Position numbers and translations under genes: made by a program. The notes beneath the pieces were generated by a model that was not told the origin of the DNA, made no database searches, and saw only the letters and a program-made list of their open reading frames with translations. Below are positions 33,216 to 43,452 of a stretch of DNA of 64,000 nt, piece after piece; position 1 is the stretch's first letter, and every line of letters starts with the position of its first letter. Source of the DNA: Paenibacillus_L residui. Lineage in GTDB: Bacteria > Bacillota > Bacilli > Paenibacillales > NBRC-103111. The DNA is taken from positions 1 to 64,000 of the forward strand of contig NZ_JBHTIU010000031.1 in assembly GCF_042677205.1 (NCBI RefSeq), given 5' to 3'.

Positions 33216-35891
33216 CTACAAATTTTTGATGGATTCATAAACTCTTTTACAATTATTATGGTCCGTATATGCATAAAACTTTTCAACTCTTTTAACATAT
33301 ATATCTTTCATCTTACAATCATTTTTAATATATTCTATTGCATTCTTTATTATATCTTCATAATCTCTACAAACTTCACCAAACCCCATCGTATCATAGT
33401 CAAAATAACCCTCATCTAAATGATTTTCGTCAAATTGGAAGTATAGTACCGGTTTTTTCAAATATGCCACATCAAAAGCAACTGATGAAAAGTCTGTTAT
33501 TAGCATACTGGATTCATTAAATAACTGTTGGTAACTTGTATGATAATCAACAAACTCCACGTATTCATTTCTATCAAAATCAGAAATCTGCTGTTGAATA
33601 TTGGGATGAGGAAGAAAAACAATACTATACCCTTTTTGTTTCGCTTGAGTAATAAGTCTCTCATCATTAATTAGAGAGTTATACATTTTAAAATATTCTG
33701 ATAGTTTAAATGTCTCGCTGTAAGGTCTAAGGCCAGTTCTGTGGTTTATTTTCTCTACTATACTTCTTCTCCATGTCGGCATTATTAAAATTTGCTTCTT
33801 ATCCTCATTTACTAAATTATCATATCTCGGAAACCCTGTTAACTTAACCACATTTTTATCATAGTAATAATTCCCAGAAAGAATCGATTGATATTCTAAA
33901 TTTGCTGCGGTTACGAACATCTTGATGTTCTCATTGTATTTATTAAGCCAATTTGATACATCATCCTTAGTTATTCCATGTTGTAAGAATATTAAGTCGA
34001 AATCCATAAGATCTCTATAATATATCTCTAACGAATAGAAGGGGTTTCTGACAAAATCACCTACGTGTGAGGAAATAACCTTTTTCGCCTGTAGTTGTAA
34101 AAATTTGTGTTTATAAGATCCGTATGGTATTACTGGTAGTCCATCATGCTTTAACCTATTATAATCCTTGGAATCCTTCTGGATAATAAAATACTTTTTA
34201 ATCCCGTCTATTTGCTTAATAGCATATTTAAATAAGTGCTCTGCGTTGTCATCGGCCTTATCCTGTCTATCTAGAAACAACCAGATCTCCTTGTTTTTAT
34301 TGATAATTTTATTTATGTGGTTAACGAGTCTTGCTATAACAGCCTTTCTCGCACCTATTCTATTACTGCTAAACAAATATTGTAAAAACCCGAATTCCTT
34401 CTTAATTTTTTCAAGAAGCGTCTTCCTTTGGACTTTAATGCTTTTATTATTGGCAGTTAGAATAAAATTATCTTTACAGTAGTAATTTGCTTTTAAATCT
34501 GTAGACAATTTTGTGAAGCGCAAAAAACTCATTTTAATTGGGATCTTAGAATCCTCTATCTGGGCAACTAACTTTATTTCCCTAACTTCAACTATATTTT
34601 CTAGTGGCAATAAAAGCCTGAAACCGTAAAATTCTTTAATTTTTTTTCCTAAGCAATATAGAGCATGAGCAGAGCGATCAACTGTTTGCGCCTCGTATTT
34701 TTGCCCATCCATTTCTGCAAAAATCTTGACATCCTTAAAACTAAATAAAGAACCAAAATGTCCTTCAAGAAGTAATTCATTATTATTTATCTGCAATATT
34801 TCAATAACCGCTGTTTGGTTTCCTAAAGAATTAATCTGCCTATTATTAAAATAAAGTCGAACATCGTCTTCAAGGAAAACTTTTTCTAATAATTCTTGAT
34901 ACTTTTCTCCGTATTTTAATTGCAAGGCAAACATCTTATAATGGATATTGAGTTGTTTTTGTTGAAATATAATTTCATCATCAATATAATAAAGCACACG
35001 TTTTAATTGTTCGATATATTCTTCTTGTTGTTGCTCAGTCATAACTGAAGTGCCTATATCCTTAATGTTTAATCTCCATTGCAAGTCATACATCACTAAA
35101 TATTGGATGTATTTTAGGACTTCATTGTACTTTGACAGCGAGTATTGTATTATAGCATGTGAAAAATATATCAAAGTGCTTGTATACCACTCTTTCCTTT
35201 TTGTCCCATTTTGTGTACTTGACGTCTTATTGTTACGCTTTCTGCAATAATATTTAGCTCCCCCTACAACACCTAGTGTACATTTTTCTATAACAACCCT
35301 ACTTATTAAGTCAGCGTCTTCGACATACTGCAAATTTTCGTTAAATTTGATGTTTCGCATAGCAGAATACTTTATAAAAGCGCTGGATGAGGAAAGCTGT
35401 ATTTGGTTATATTCCAATTTTATATCGATAACTCTTGTCTTATAAAACTTATTATTTAAAATATGAGGTCCGTTTACCCCTTCAAAGAAAAACATTGGAA
35501 TAGCAACCACATCTACTGCTGCATAATTATCTTCGAAAAAAACAAACACTTCATGCAACGTATTTTCTGACAATTTATCATCAGGATCCAAAAAATTAAC
35601 ATACTTTCCTTGAACGTGTTTCAACCCTTCGTTTCTTGCGCTGCTTACTCCTCCGTTTTCTTTTTTTACATACACAACATTATCCGGATATTTTTGTTGG
35701 TATTTCAAACATATTCTCTCGCTGTTATCTGGGCTTCCGTCATTAATTAGTATTAGTTGAACATGCTTTTCAAAACTAAGGGTTTGATTAACGACGCTTT
35801 TAATTGCTTCTTCTAAATATTCTTCTACATTATAAATTGCCATCACAATCGAAAATAAATACTTATAACTACTTTCCTGACTTAGTTGCAC
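33216..35891 (-). CDS. Bifunctional GT2 glycosyltransferase / TagF-like glycerophosphotransferase
   Basis: 891 aa. Residues about 10-230 are a GT2 domain (FSIVMAIYNVEEYLEEAIKS, LINDGSPDNSERI, FLDPDDKLS, VEDADLISRV). Residues about 360-480 form a beta-rich segment. Residues about 530-890 are a CDP-glycerol glycerophosphotransferase domain (FLQHGITKDDVSNWL, TGFPRYDNL, MPTWRRS, LITDFSSVAFDVAYLKKPV, YFQFD). It should both add a sugar and transfer a glycerol-phosphate or similar unit at the cytoplasmic membrane face. GTG start with GGAGG 8 nt upstream. AT-rich compared with the flanking housekeeping genes. CDP-glycerol synthesis (tagD) is not in the window. Confidence 0.87.
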   Translation of the reverse strand: MQLSQESSYKYLFSIVMAIYNVEEYLEEAIKSVVNQTLSFEKHVQLILINDGSPDNSERICLKYQQKYPDNVVYVKKENGGVSSARNEGLKHVQGKYVNFLDPDDKLSENTLHEVFVFFEDNYAAVDVVAIPMFFFEGVNGPHILNNKFYKTRVIDIKLEYNQIQLSSSSAFIKYSAMRNIKFNENLQYVEDADLISRVVIEKCTLGVVGGAKYYCRKRNNKTSSTQNGTKRKEWYTSTLIYFSHAIIQYSLSKYNEVLKYIQYLVMYDLQWRLNIKDIGTSVMTEQQQEEYIEQLKRVLYYIDDEIIFQQKQLNIHYKMFALQLKYGEKYQELLEKVFLEDDVRLYFNNRQINSLGNQTAVIEILQINNNELLLEGHFGSLFSFKDVKIFAEMDGQKYEAQTVDRSAHALYCLGKKIKEFYGFRLLLPLENIVEVREIKLVAQIEDSKIPIKMSFLRFTKLSTDLKANYYCKDNFILTANNKSIKVQRKTLLEKIKKEFGFLQYLFSSNRIGARKAVIARLVNHINKIINKNKEIWLFLDRQDKADDNAEHLFKYAIKQIDGIKKYFIIQKDSKDYNRLKHDGLPVIPYGSYKHKFLQLQAKKVISSHVGDFVRNPFYSLEIYYRDLMDFDLIFLQHGITKDDVSNWLNKYNENIKMFVTAANLEYQSILSGNYYYDKNVVKLTGFPRYDNLVNEDKKQILIMPTWRRSIVEKINHRTGLRPYSETFKLSEYFKMYNSLINDERLITQAKQKGYSIVFLPHPNIQQQISDFDRNEYVEFVDYHTSYQQLFNESSMLITDFSSVAFDVAYLKKPVLYFQFDENHLDEGYFDYDTMGFGEVCRDYEDIIKNAIEYIKNDCKMKDIYVKRVEKFYAYTDHNNCKRVYESIKNL

Positions 35892-36012
35892 TGCCTCTTC
35901 CTCCAGAACTTAATTTTAAATATATAAAAACGTAGAATAAAAAAAATTATATAAGCCGTTAGGACTGCCTCATTATAATAAACTAAACATTTAGGAAAAA
36001 ATCAACAATTTT

Positions 36013-36840
36013 CTAGCGATACATCATTTTTTCAACAAGTTTTTTAACCGTCTTTCGTATGCCATACTTATTTAAGTACGTCTTTAATTTCGTAAATCGT
36101 GTCGGTGGACGATAGTTGGACGCTTCCCTGTACTTTCGGTACTTTTCATGAATAACTTTCTCATAATCCTTTAATTGTTTATGTCGTTCATTTAATCTCT
36201 GCCTGTCAGCAGGCACATGATACACTGAAGTTACTTCATCTATATAGCAAAATTTGCCTTGCAGACTGTACTTTATCCATAGATCCCAGTCCTCTAGATA
36301 CTCGAGTTTTTCATCTAGTCCACCGTACTTTTCATATAATTCCCTCTTAAACATCACAGCCTGAATTGGAAATTTGTTCTGGAACAAAATCTCCCCTTCA
36401 TTTAATGGTTCATTATATTTCTCGCATTCTTCCGCTACATTGATTTTAAGAGGATCCAAAGAAACATATGTAACTTTCCTTTCCAATGAACTTGTGTGAA
36501 TAGCTGCAGCTTCTGGATAAACTGAAAAACCGTTTATCATTGTTTGAACATGATTAGGGAGGAACAAATCATCATCATCCAGAAAATTTATATATTGACC
36601 CTCCGACAATTCCAGTCCGATATTTGCTGCTCGACAGCGCCCCACTTTATTCCCAGAACTATGGTAGGTTATGTTCAAGTCAGGAAATTGGTCTATGACA
36701 TGTTTTGAAGTTCCGGGTCCATCTTCAACCAAAACCACTTCAAAATCACAAAAAGTCTGCTGCTGAACGCTCCTCAAAGCCTCCCTCAATAAATGAGGTC
36801 TATTGTAAGTCCTTATAATAATCGTTACTGTAACAGCCAT
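36013..36840 (-). CDS. Family 2 glycosyltransferase
   Basis: A 275-aa GT2 enzyme with VTIIIRTYNRPHLLREALRS, VVLVEDGPG, FLDDDDLFLPNHV (DxD) and YLEDWDLWIKYSLQGKF. Basic C-terminus (KYGIRKTVKKLVEKMMYR). It lies between the two GT2/TagF fusion genes, with AGAGG before ATG 36840. Donor and acceptor unknown. Confidence 0.88.
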   Translation of the reverse strand: MAVTVTIIIRTYNRPHLLREALRSVQQQTFCDFEVVLVEDGPGTSKHVIDQFPDLNITYHSSGNKVGRCRAANIGLELSEGQYINFLDDDDLFLPNHVQTMINGFSVYPEAAAIHTSSLERKVTYVSLDPLKINVAEECEKYNEPLNEGEILFQNKFPIQAVMFKRELYEKYGGLDEKLEYLEDWDLWIKYSLQGKFCYIDEVTSVYHVPADRQRLNERHKQLKDYEKVIHEKYRKYREASNYRPPTRFTKLKTYLNKYGIRKTVKKLVEKMMYR

Positions 36841-36853
36841 AATAAACCTCTTC

Positions 36854-39073
36854 TTAACCCAGATTCTTTATAGCTTTAAAAATTCTATTACAATTATTCC
36901 GGTCCCGCAGTTCAAAAAAGTCATCTAATCGCGAAATGTATTTATCATCCAATTTAAAATCATTCTCAAAATAATACTCTACCTTGTTTACTAGATCTTC
37001 TTCCTGTTCACATATCGGTCCGAACCCATCACGCTCATAATCAAAATATCCTTTCCTATAATGTTGTTCGAAAAAACTATTTCTATCAAACTGATAAAAT
37101 ATGACCGGCTTTTCCATATAAGCAAAATCAAAAAAAACGCTGGAAAAGTCAGTAATTAGAAGCTGGGATTCTTTCAATAGCCTCTGTACATCATATTCAT
37201 TTTTATTGGCAATAATGACCCTATCACTTACTGTGCTGAAGTACTTCAAGTATTGCTGAACCTCATAATGAGGATAAAATACTAATTTATAATCATTTTT
37301 TTCCAGGGTCTGGATCAAATGTTCATTATTTATGAAAGACTGCAACCTCGCATAGAATTCAGAATTAATAAATACGCTATCGGGAACTGATTTGGGAAGC
37401 CATGAAGGCTGAACAACATTTAATCGGTACGTTGGCATAAATAGAATTTGCTGCTTTGACTCAAAGTCATGAAGTGCATCAAACCTCGGAAAGCCGGTAT
37501 AAGCTACTTCTGTGGGTGCATAGCCAAATGTCTTCACAATATAATCGAATTCCGGTTTGGCTGCAGTTATGAATAGATCGAAAGAAGTATTTTCTCGTCC
37601 AAGAATGTCTCTTACGTCATCCTTCGTTATTCCATGCTGAAGAAAAACGTATTTCTTATCTCCGAACTTTCTTCCCGCCAGTTTGAGAAACAACTGGTAA
37701 TTCCATGGTTCTATTTTTCCTTTATGTGCTGATATCGCAAACTTTGATACCGCAAATAGTAATTTGTGTTGAATACTTCCAAATTGAACGATGTTCCCAA
37801 ACTTTTTTATTTTTTCATAATCTTGTTTACTATTGAAATCTATCAGATAGTGGGCATTGATTTCAGGATGATTTTCTCGCAAATATTTAAAGAAATGATA
37901 TCCGTTATCCGCTGCGTCATCTCCTCTTTCGCAAATAAGCCAAACTGCCTGATATTTTCTATTGTTTTTAAGTAAATTTGCAATCAGTAGAATTAAAACT
38001 AAGTCCATACCTTTAAACAATTTTTGAAACCGTGTCTTGAGAAAGTTCGGTACTTTTTTCATTTTACTAGTGAACAAATAACTATAGACGGCAAGAACAT
38101 AACGGGAATACCCGCCCTTTTTAATTTTTCTGACAAGAAACTGGGTAAAATCTTGTTCGAGTCTATTAATGATTTGGTCAGGAACATCAGCTAAAATTTG
38201 GGCTCCATGATAATACAATTCCCGCCGTTCCTGTTTTGTAAATGTTTTTTTCCATAACATGTGGTAAATAAAAGGTGTATACCCTCTAGCATTATACCAG
38301 TGGATTAAATCTGAGTACTGCGGATAATCATTACATAAATCTTTCATCTTTAAGCTAACTTCCATATGATTATAATAAAGCTCTTTTTTATCGAAGATAC
38401 CATCCATTCTCGACTGGTTTGTTTGATCTTCTCTTTTCCTATAAAAGTATCTACATTCATTCGTTATAAATATCTTCTGAGCTTCAAATGAAGTCCGCGT
38501 CGCGACTAAAGTATCCTCGAAAGCACCCATTCTTTCATTAGGGAAGTCAAGATATTGAAACAGCGTATGTTTAAAAACGCGATTACAGACAAACCCCGAA
38601 AAAATAATTTCGGGGGTATCTAGAATATTCGTTACAAGTCTATTATTTTGATATAAAACAGCGGAAGGATTGCGAGTATATTGTTTGTTGGTTTCACTAT
38701 AGTACTCATATTCATACAAAACTATTTCACAATCGTGTTCCTCGAACTTATTAAGGATACATTCATAGGTATTCTCTGAAATAAAGTCATCTGCATCCAA
38801 AAAAGATACATATTCCGTTGTTACATGGTTCAAGCCGATATTCCGTGCAGCGCCCGGCCCTTGATTGACCACTTGATTAACTATTTTAATAGAAGGGTAG
38901 ACCTTGGCGTAGTTCTCGACTATTTCCATGCTTCCATCCGGAGTACAGTCGTTAACTATAATAACTTCAATATTATCTATTCCCAGTGTTTGATTAACCA
39001 CGGAATCCAAACATTTGGATATATATTGTTCTACATTGTACACAGGAATGATAACTGATATTTTGTAATCCAC
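36854..39073 (-). CDS. Bifunctional GT2 glycosyltransferase / TagF-like glycerophosphotransferase
   Basis: 739 aa from GTG 39073, which has AAGG upstream; the frame extends back to 39178 but would overlap the ABC ATPase gene. N-terminal GT2 (ISVIIPVYNVEQYISKCLDS, VNDCTPDGSMEIV, FLDADDFIS), a helical middle part, then a TagF-type domain from about 400 (VWLICERGDDAADNGYHFFK, FLQHGITKDDVRDIL, TGFPRFDAL, MPTYRLNV, LITDFSSVFFDFAYMEKPV). It is homologous to the 891-aa protein but lacks that protein's beta-rich middle segment, so the two probably act on different acceptors in one polymer. It is directly downstream of the exporter genes. Confidence 0.86.
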   Translation of the reverse strand: MDYKISVIIPVYNVEQYISKCLDSVVNQTLGIDNIEVIIVNDCTPDGSMEIVENYAKVYPSIKIVNQVVNQGPGAARNIGLNHVTTEYVSFLDADDFISENTYECILNKFEEHDCEIVLYEYEYYSETNKQYTRNPSAVLYQNNRLVTNILDTPEIIFSGFVCNRVFKHTLFQYLDFPNERMGAFEDTLVATRTSFEAQKIFITNECRYFYRKREDQTNQSRMDGIFDKKELYYNHMEVSLKMKDLCNDYPQYSDLIHWYNARGYTPFIYHMLWKKTFTKQERRELYYHGAQILADVPDQIINRLEQDFTQFLVRKIKKGGYSRYVLAVYSYLFTSKMKKVPNFLKTRFQKLFKGMDLVLILLIANLLKNNRKYQAVWLICERGDDAADNGYHFFKYLRENHPEINAHYLIDFNSKQDYEKIKKFGNIVQFGSIQHKLLFAVSKFAISAHKGKIEPWNYQLFLKLAGRKFGDKKYVFLQHGITKDDVRDILGRENTSFDLFITAAKPEFDYIVKTFGYAPTEVAYTGFPRFDALHDFESKQQILFMPTYRLNVVQPSWLPKSVPDSVFINSEFYARLQSFINNEHLIQTLEKNDYKLVFYPHYEVQQYLKYFSTVSDRVIIANKNEYDVQRLLKESQLLITDFSSVFFDFAYMEKPVIFYQFDRNSFFEQHYRKGYFDYERDGFGPICEQEEDLVNKVEYYFENDFKLDDKYISRLDDFFELRDRNNCNRIFKAIKNLG

Positions 39074-39102
39074 TTTCCCTTCACCTTCATCTATCTGACA
39101 TT

Positions 39103-39837
39103 TTATTTCTCGTTCTTGAACCTTTCGATGATCGGCTGGGGTTCCCCAATTTCGCGAATCTGTCCTTTTTCCAGCCATGCCACTCTATTGCATAGTTTCT
39201 CTACTTGTCCCAGCGAATGAGATACAAAAAGCACTGTGGCTCCTCCATTAATCATTGACATCATTTTGTTTTCACTTTTTTCTTTAAACTTATGATCTCC
39301 GACTGATAAGACCTCGTCCACTATAAGAATTTCGGGCTGGACAATTGTTGCGATTGAAAAACCTAGTCTCGCCCTCATCCCTGATGAATAATTTTTTAAT
39401 GGAGTATGAATAAATTGCTCTAATTCGGAAAACTCAATGATTTCATCGACTTTTTCCTGAATAAACTTTTTGGAATAACCCAGTACAAGTCCATTCAAAT
39501 ATATATTCTCTAGCCCGGAAAGCTCCCCATTAAATCCTGCTCCTAATTCAATAAGAGGGGCTATGGCGCCATTTTTAGTTACTTTTCCGCTTGTTGGCTT
39601 TAGGATGCCTGCAATAATCTTCAGCAGGGTGCTCTTTCCCGCGCCATTTAATCCGACAATTCCAAATACCTCACCTTTATAAATTTCAAAGTTAATATTA
39701 TTTAGCGCGTGAAAATCAACATAAGAGATTTTTTTTCTCATCTTTTGTATAAAGTAATATTTAATTGAAGAGATTTTTTCACTAGCCATTCTATATTTCA
39801 TAGAAACATTTTCCAACTTTATAGCTATATCATTCAT
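39103..39837 (-). CDS. Teichoic acid / O-polysaccharide ABC exporter ATPase, TagH/Wzt type
   Basis: A 244-aa ATPase: Walker A GLNGAGKST, IAPLIELGAGFNGELSGLEN (the polysaccharide-exporter specific motif), signature YSSGMRARLGFSIA, Walker B ILIVDEVLSVGD. There is no C-terminal carbohydrate-binding extension. ATG 39837 has GGAGG 8 nt upstream. With the permease gene 59 nt upstream it should export an undecaprenyl-linked glycan across the membrane. Confidence 0.92.
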   Translation of the reverse strand: MNDIAIKLENVSMKYRMASEKISSIKYYFIQKMRKKISYVDFHALNNINFEIYKGEVFGIVGLNGAGKSTLLKIIAGILKPTSGKVTKNGAIAPLIELGAGFNGELSGLENIYLNGLVLGYSKKFIQEKVDEIIEFSELEQFIHTPLKNYSSGMRARLGFSIATIVQPEILIVDEVLSVGDHKFKEKSENKMMSMINGGATVLFVSHSLGQVEKLCNRVAWLEKGQIREIGEPQPIIERFKNEK

Positions 39838-39895
39838 TTCACAAGCCTCCACAAGCCCTTATTTGTTCTCACTTGTGTAACATCAATTCATTATA

Positions 39896-40672
39896 TTAAA
39901 TATGAAAGATAAATCTATCTTGTTTTTTATAAAAAATAAATAGACCTACAACGAAATATAGAAGGCCATGAATTAAACAAATAAAATGGGATTCAAGTGT
40001 AGGGAAATTACCGTACATCAAGACATTTCTAAACATTCCAACAACCTCAAATAAGGGATTTAATTCGATAATGGGCATATATTTCTGAGGTATAATCTCT
40101 TTTGGATAGAAAATGGGAGTCATGTACATAACTAACATAAGCACAATTGAATAGAGATGTTTAATATCTCTAAAAAATACAGTTACCGTAGACAAAATCA
40201 AGCCTACTCCTAAGGAAATAAGAAAAACATATGCCAACGGAAAAATAATCATCAGGTTTATAAATGAAAAACTCATGCCAGTTACGATCATAACGGCAAT
40301 TAAAGGAACAATAGATAATATAGTAGTTATAAAAGATGAACATACTCTTGCAAATGGGAAAAAGTACTTGGGAACATAAACCTTCCTTATTAATTGTCCA
40401 TTGGCATGGATGGAATCCATCGCAAAATTTGTTGCTTCAGCAAAGAAGGAATATATCAGCCTTCCAGTAAGTACATAAACCGGGAAATTTTCTATTGTAT
40501 TGTTAAAAATAGCTGAAAAAATGATCGTTAATACGATCATTAACAATAGAGGATTTAACATACTCCAGACGATACCCAAAGCAGAATTCCGATATTTCAG
40601 TTTAATATCTTTACGTATTAGTTCAACAAGCAGATCTTTATACTTAGTAAAATTTTGTATATGACTTTTCAT
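39896..40672 (-). CDS. Teichoic acid / O-polysaccharide ABC exporter permease, TagG/Wzm type
   Basis: A 258-aa ABC-2 permease with about six transmembrane helices. N-terminal IRKDIKLKYRNSALGIVWSM is the amphipathic motif typical of Wzm/TagG, and TPIFYPKEIIPQKYMPIIEL is near 200. It is the first gene of the minus-strand exporter and GT block. AAGGTG lies 8 nt before ATG. Divergent from the O-antigen-ligase-type gene; the promoters lie in 40673-40847. Confidence 0.92.
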   Translation of the reverse strand: MKSHIQNFTKYKDLLVELIRKDIKLKYRNSALGIVWSMLNPLLLMIVLTIIFSAIFNNTIENFPVYVLTGRLIYSFFAEATNFAMDSIHANGQLIRKVYVPKYFFPFARVCSSFITTILSIVPLIAVMIVTGMSFSFINLMIIFPLAYVFLISLGVGLILSTVTVFFRDIKHLYSIVLMLVMYMTPIFYPKEIIPQKYMPIIELNPLFEVVGMFRNVLMYGNFPTLESHFICLIHGLLYFVVGLFIFYKKQDRFIFHI

Positions 40673-40847
40673 TCAGCAGCACCTTAGCCTATATTATTTG
40701 CTTTTGCGTATGTAACACAGTACATAATATCAAATTACTCCCAACAAAACTACAGTAATAGTATACCATTCGACATAACGAGTTTCACTCCCCCTTCATG
40801 TGTGATAAAATATTGTAGAATTACGTCTAAAAAGGGAGTACTCGATA

Positions 40848-43328
40848 ATGAAACATAAAGCAAAAGGAAAATCATCCTCTTCAAGTACATTAGCAACAAA
40901 TGATTCTCATTCCATTTTATTCTGGTCGTTAATTGCCATTGCAGTTTTATTTTTACTGTGGGCCCCGTTTCAAAGGGGGCTGTTTAATGGCTATAACATG
41001 GACTTCGATCGGCCTATCTATTCGTCCTTTGTTTGGTCATCTATTTTATTGCTAATTACTTCTTTTTACTTATTTTTCAACTATAAGTATCGCAATCTAC
41101 GAGATTTTTTTGTAATTTACATTTGGTTGGTTCCGTTAAGTTTTTTAATCTCTTTAATTGGTGCCGCATCTCACTATTATGGTGCCAACATGCTGTACAT
41201 GCATATGATGTATGCAACATTTTTTATTTTAGCCATTTATGTTACTAATAACCGGCTTGGAAATAATATTCTGCAATATACTTTATTAATATCCGGATAT
41301 TTAATAGTTATTTTCGGTATGCTCAATTGGCTTGGCAATCTTAAAATTGCTAATGGAATTGCTGAACTTTTCACGAGCCTAAAAGGATTACCCGCCTATA
41401 AACATGCGGTGATGAGTGATTCCAACGGCCTGAGACTTACTTCCGTATTTCAATACGCTAATACTTATTCTGCCTATTTAATAGCTCTACTCTTTGGGTG
41501 TATGCTTTTCATTTTCAGATCACGCAAATGGTATTCTGTTGCTTTGCATTCTCTAATGCTGGTTCCAATCCTTGTTTCTTTCATGCTAACTCTCTCCCGC
41601 GGAGGATTGGTTATATTGCCTATCGTGCTCCTGGTGCTGCTTTTGTTTTTTTCCGTGGAAAGGCAGATCAAGCTGCTTCTGTACTTGGGGATATCCGCTG
41701 TAGCCGTATTACTGACTATTGGAAAGATTACTGAGATCGGTTCAAGCTTACAAAATAGTTTCAACCCGAATTTATCGCTCAAAGGCTGGGGAATTCTTGC
41801 GGCGGCCTCAATTATTGTTTCGGTTCTCATAACTTTGTTGAATCATTATCTAACTCCTGTGTTAGAAAAAACAATACAGAAAAAAATCAAATCGCGATAT
41901 GCTCCTGTTGTTCTGCCGATTGGGGCCGTAATCTTGGGAACCATTGCCGTAATCATTCTATTTACGGATACCGGTATCACCAAGCTTTTGCCTGAAAATA
42001 TTAGAATAAGGATAGACAATATTAATTTTCAACAGCATAGTGTATTGGAGAGAGGAACTTTCTATGCAGATTCGTTGAAGTTGGTCAAAGACTATCCTGT
42101 TTTCGGAGCTGGCGGCGGCGGCTGGGCGGCACTTTATGAGAAATATCAAAACAATCCTTACACGAGCAAACAAGCTCACAACTTCTTCCTGCAATATCTT
42201 GTTGAAGTCGGAATTTTCGGGTTTCTCATTTTTGCCGTCTTACTTGGGTTAGTTTTGTATAACTATTGCAGAAACTACTTTAAAAGCGACAAGGATACGA
42301 AAGATGCCAGGGTCCTATATCTCATTATTTTGATCTCATTGCTTATTCATAGCGTTATCGATTTCAATCTGAGTTATGCGTACCTTGCTATTGTCGTTTT
42401 CATATGCTTAGGTGGACTTGTGTCCAGTTTTGACACGATAGCAGCGCCATTCACAAATCGATTAAGCAAATGGGAAAGTTATCTGCCGAAAATAATTTCC
42501 GGGGGAACGCTTGTTACAGCCATAGTCTTTATCACCATGTCAATCAGGCTCCTTTCTGGGAATACCTATTATCATCAGGCTATTGCAGAAGCACAGCAAG
42601 CGAAGCCATATACCGAGGTTATTGCTACGGTGGATAAAGCCTTGTCAATGCAGCCCAATCATCCGGATTACGTTGATCTGAAGCAGGATATTTTGATGCA
42701 GGTGTTTCGACAAATAAATGATCCTTCTTTGGAACAAGAAGCCGTTCAGCTTATTAAGGATTTTAGAAAAGCAGAGCCGTACCATCGACTGGGGATATTA
42801 TTCCAATTAAATTTTTTCATGGAACAGAGAAACTTTTTGGAGGCTCACAGCGTCAATATAGAAGGGTTAGAAATTTTCCCTTGGGATATCGAGATGTATG
42901 AATCTCAGATGCATATTCTGTACGAACTTGGAAATCAGTCCAGATTGGATAAAAATATTGCGCTCACGGACCAATACTGGAATGAAGCTATCGAATTATA
43001 TAATACTGTTCTTGCCAAAGTAAACCATCTGGAGTCTTTGCCGGAAGGACAACTTCAGGGAAGAGAATTTAATGTCACTCAAGCTATTGCTTTATACGCA
43101 GGACAGATATATTATATCAAGGGTGATTACTCTAATGCGGAATCAGCATTGAGACATGGAATTACCGAGAACTTGAAGGAACCGTTAGCTCAAACTGTTG
43201 CCAGATGGTATCTTGCAGCCCTGCATAAACAAGGGAAAACGGAGGACGGGTTGAAAGGGAAGCTCTTCGCGGCAAATCCCCAAGAATCTAAAAATCTTGA
43301 AGATCTGTTAAATACAAAATTTGACTAA
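40848..43328 (+). CDS. O-antigen ligase family protein with C-terminal TPR region
   Basis: 826 aa. About 12 transmembrane helices (residues 25-580) include the Wzy_C / WaaL-type loop with DYPVFGAGGGGWAAL, then YTSKQAHNFFLQYLVEVGIF, whose His is characteristic. The C-terminal 250 residues are helical and TPR-like (IATVDKALSMQPNHPDYVDL, YYIKGDYSNAESALRHGI). In rhamnose/S-layer glycan loci of Paenibacillus and Geobacillus such a protein is the proposed oligosaccharyl:protein transferase (WsfB/WsaB) moving the finished glycan onto S-layer protein. It could also be a polymerase or a pilin-type ligase. AAGGGAG precedes ATG by 9 nt. The next gene on this strand encodes an SLH surface protein. Confidence 0.85.
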   Translation: MKHKAKGKSSSSSTLATNDSHSILFWSLIAIAVLFLLWAPFQRGLFNGYNMDFDRPIYSSFVWSSILLLITSFYLFFNYKYRNLRDFFVIYIWLVPLSFLISLIGAASHYYGANMLYMHMMYATFFILAIYVTNNRLGNNILQYTLLISGYLIVIFGMLNWLGNLKIANGIAELFTSLKGLPAYKHAVMSDSNGLRLTSVFQYANTYSAYLIALLFGCMLFIFRSRKWYSVALHSLMLVPILVSFMLTLSRGGLVILPIVLLVLLLFFSVERQIKLLLYLGISAVAVLLTIGKITEIGSSLQNSFNPNLSLKGWGILAAASIIVSVLITLLNHYLTPVLEKTIQKKIKSRYAPVVLPIGAVILGTIAVIILFTDTGITKLLPENIRIRIDNINFQQHSVLERGTFYADSLKLVKDYPVFGAGGGGWAALYEKYQNNPYTSKQAHNFFLQYLVEVGIFGFLIFAVLLGLVLYNYCRNYFKSDKDTKDARVLYLIILISLLIHSVIDFNLSYAYLAIVVFICLGGLVSSFDTIAAPFTNRLSKWESYLPKIISGGTLVTAIVFITMSIRLLSGNTYYHQAIAEAQQAKPYTEVIATVDKALSMQPNHPDYVDLKQDILMQVFRQINDPSLEQEAVQLIKDFRKAEPYHRLGILFQLNFFMEQRNFLEAHSVNIEGLEIFPWDIEMYESQMHILYELGNQSRLDKNIALTDQYWNEAIELYNTVLAKVNHLESLPEGQLQGREFNVTQAIALYAGQIYYIKGDYSNAESALRHGITENLKEPLAQTVARWYLAALHKQGKTEDGLKGKLFAANPQESKNLEDLLNTKFD

Positions 43329-43452
43329 ATTCCAGTATCATCTGTTTCTCAGAAACTACCATTTGCTGTGAAAAGATGCTATACTTTTAAAGGATAATGA
43401 TACTATTACTTTTAATATTTTGATTACGCTTGAAAGGAGGTGAAACTATACA

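Noticed and set aside
33077..33298. 73-codon minus-strand frame upstream of rfbA
   Set aside because: It overlaps the end of the GT2/TagF gene and has no ribosome site; it is probably spacer DNA.
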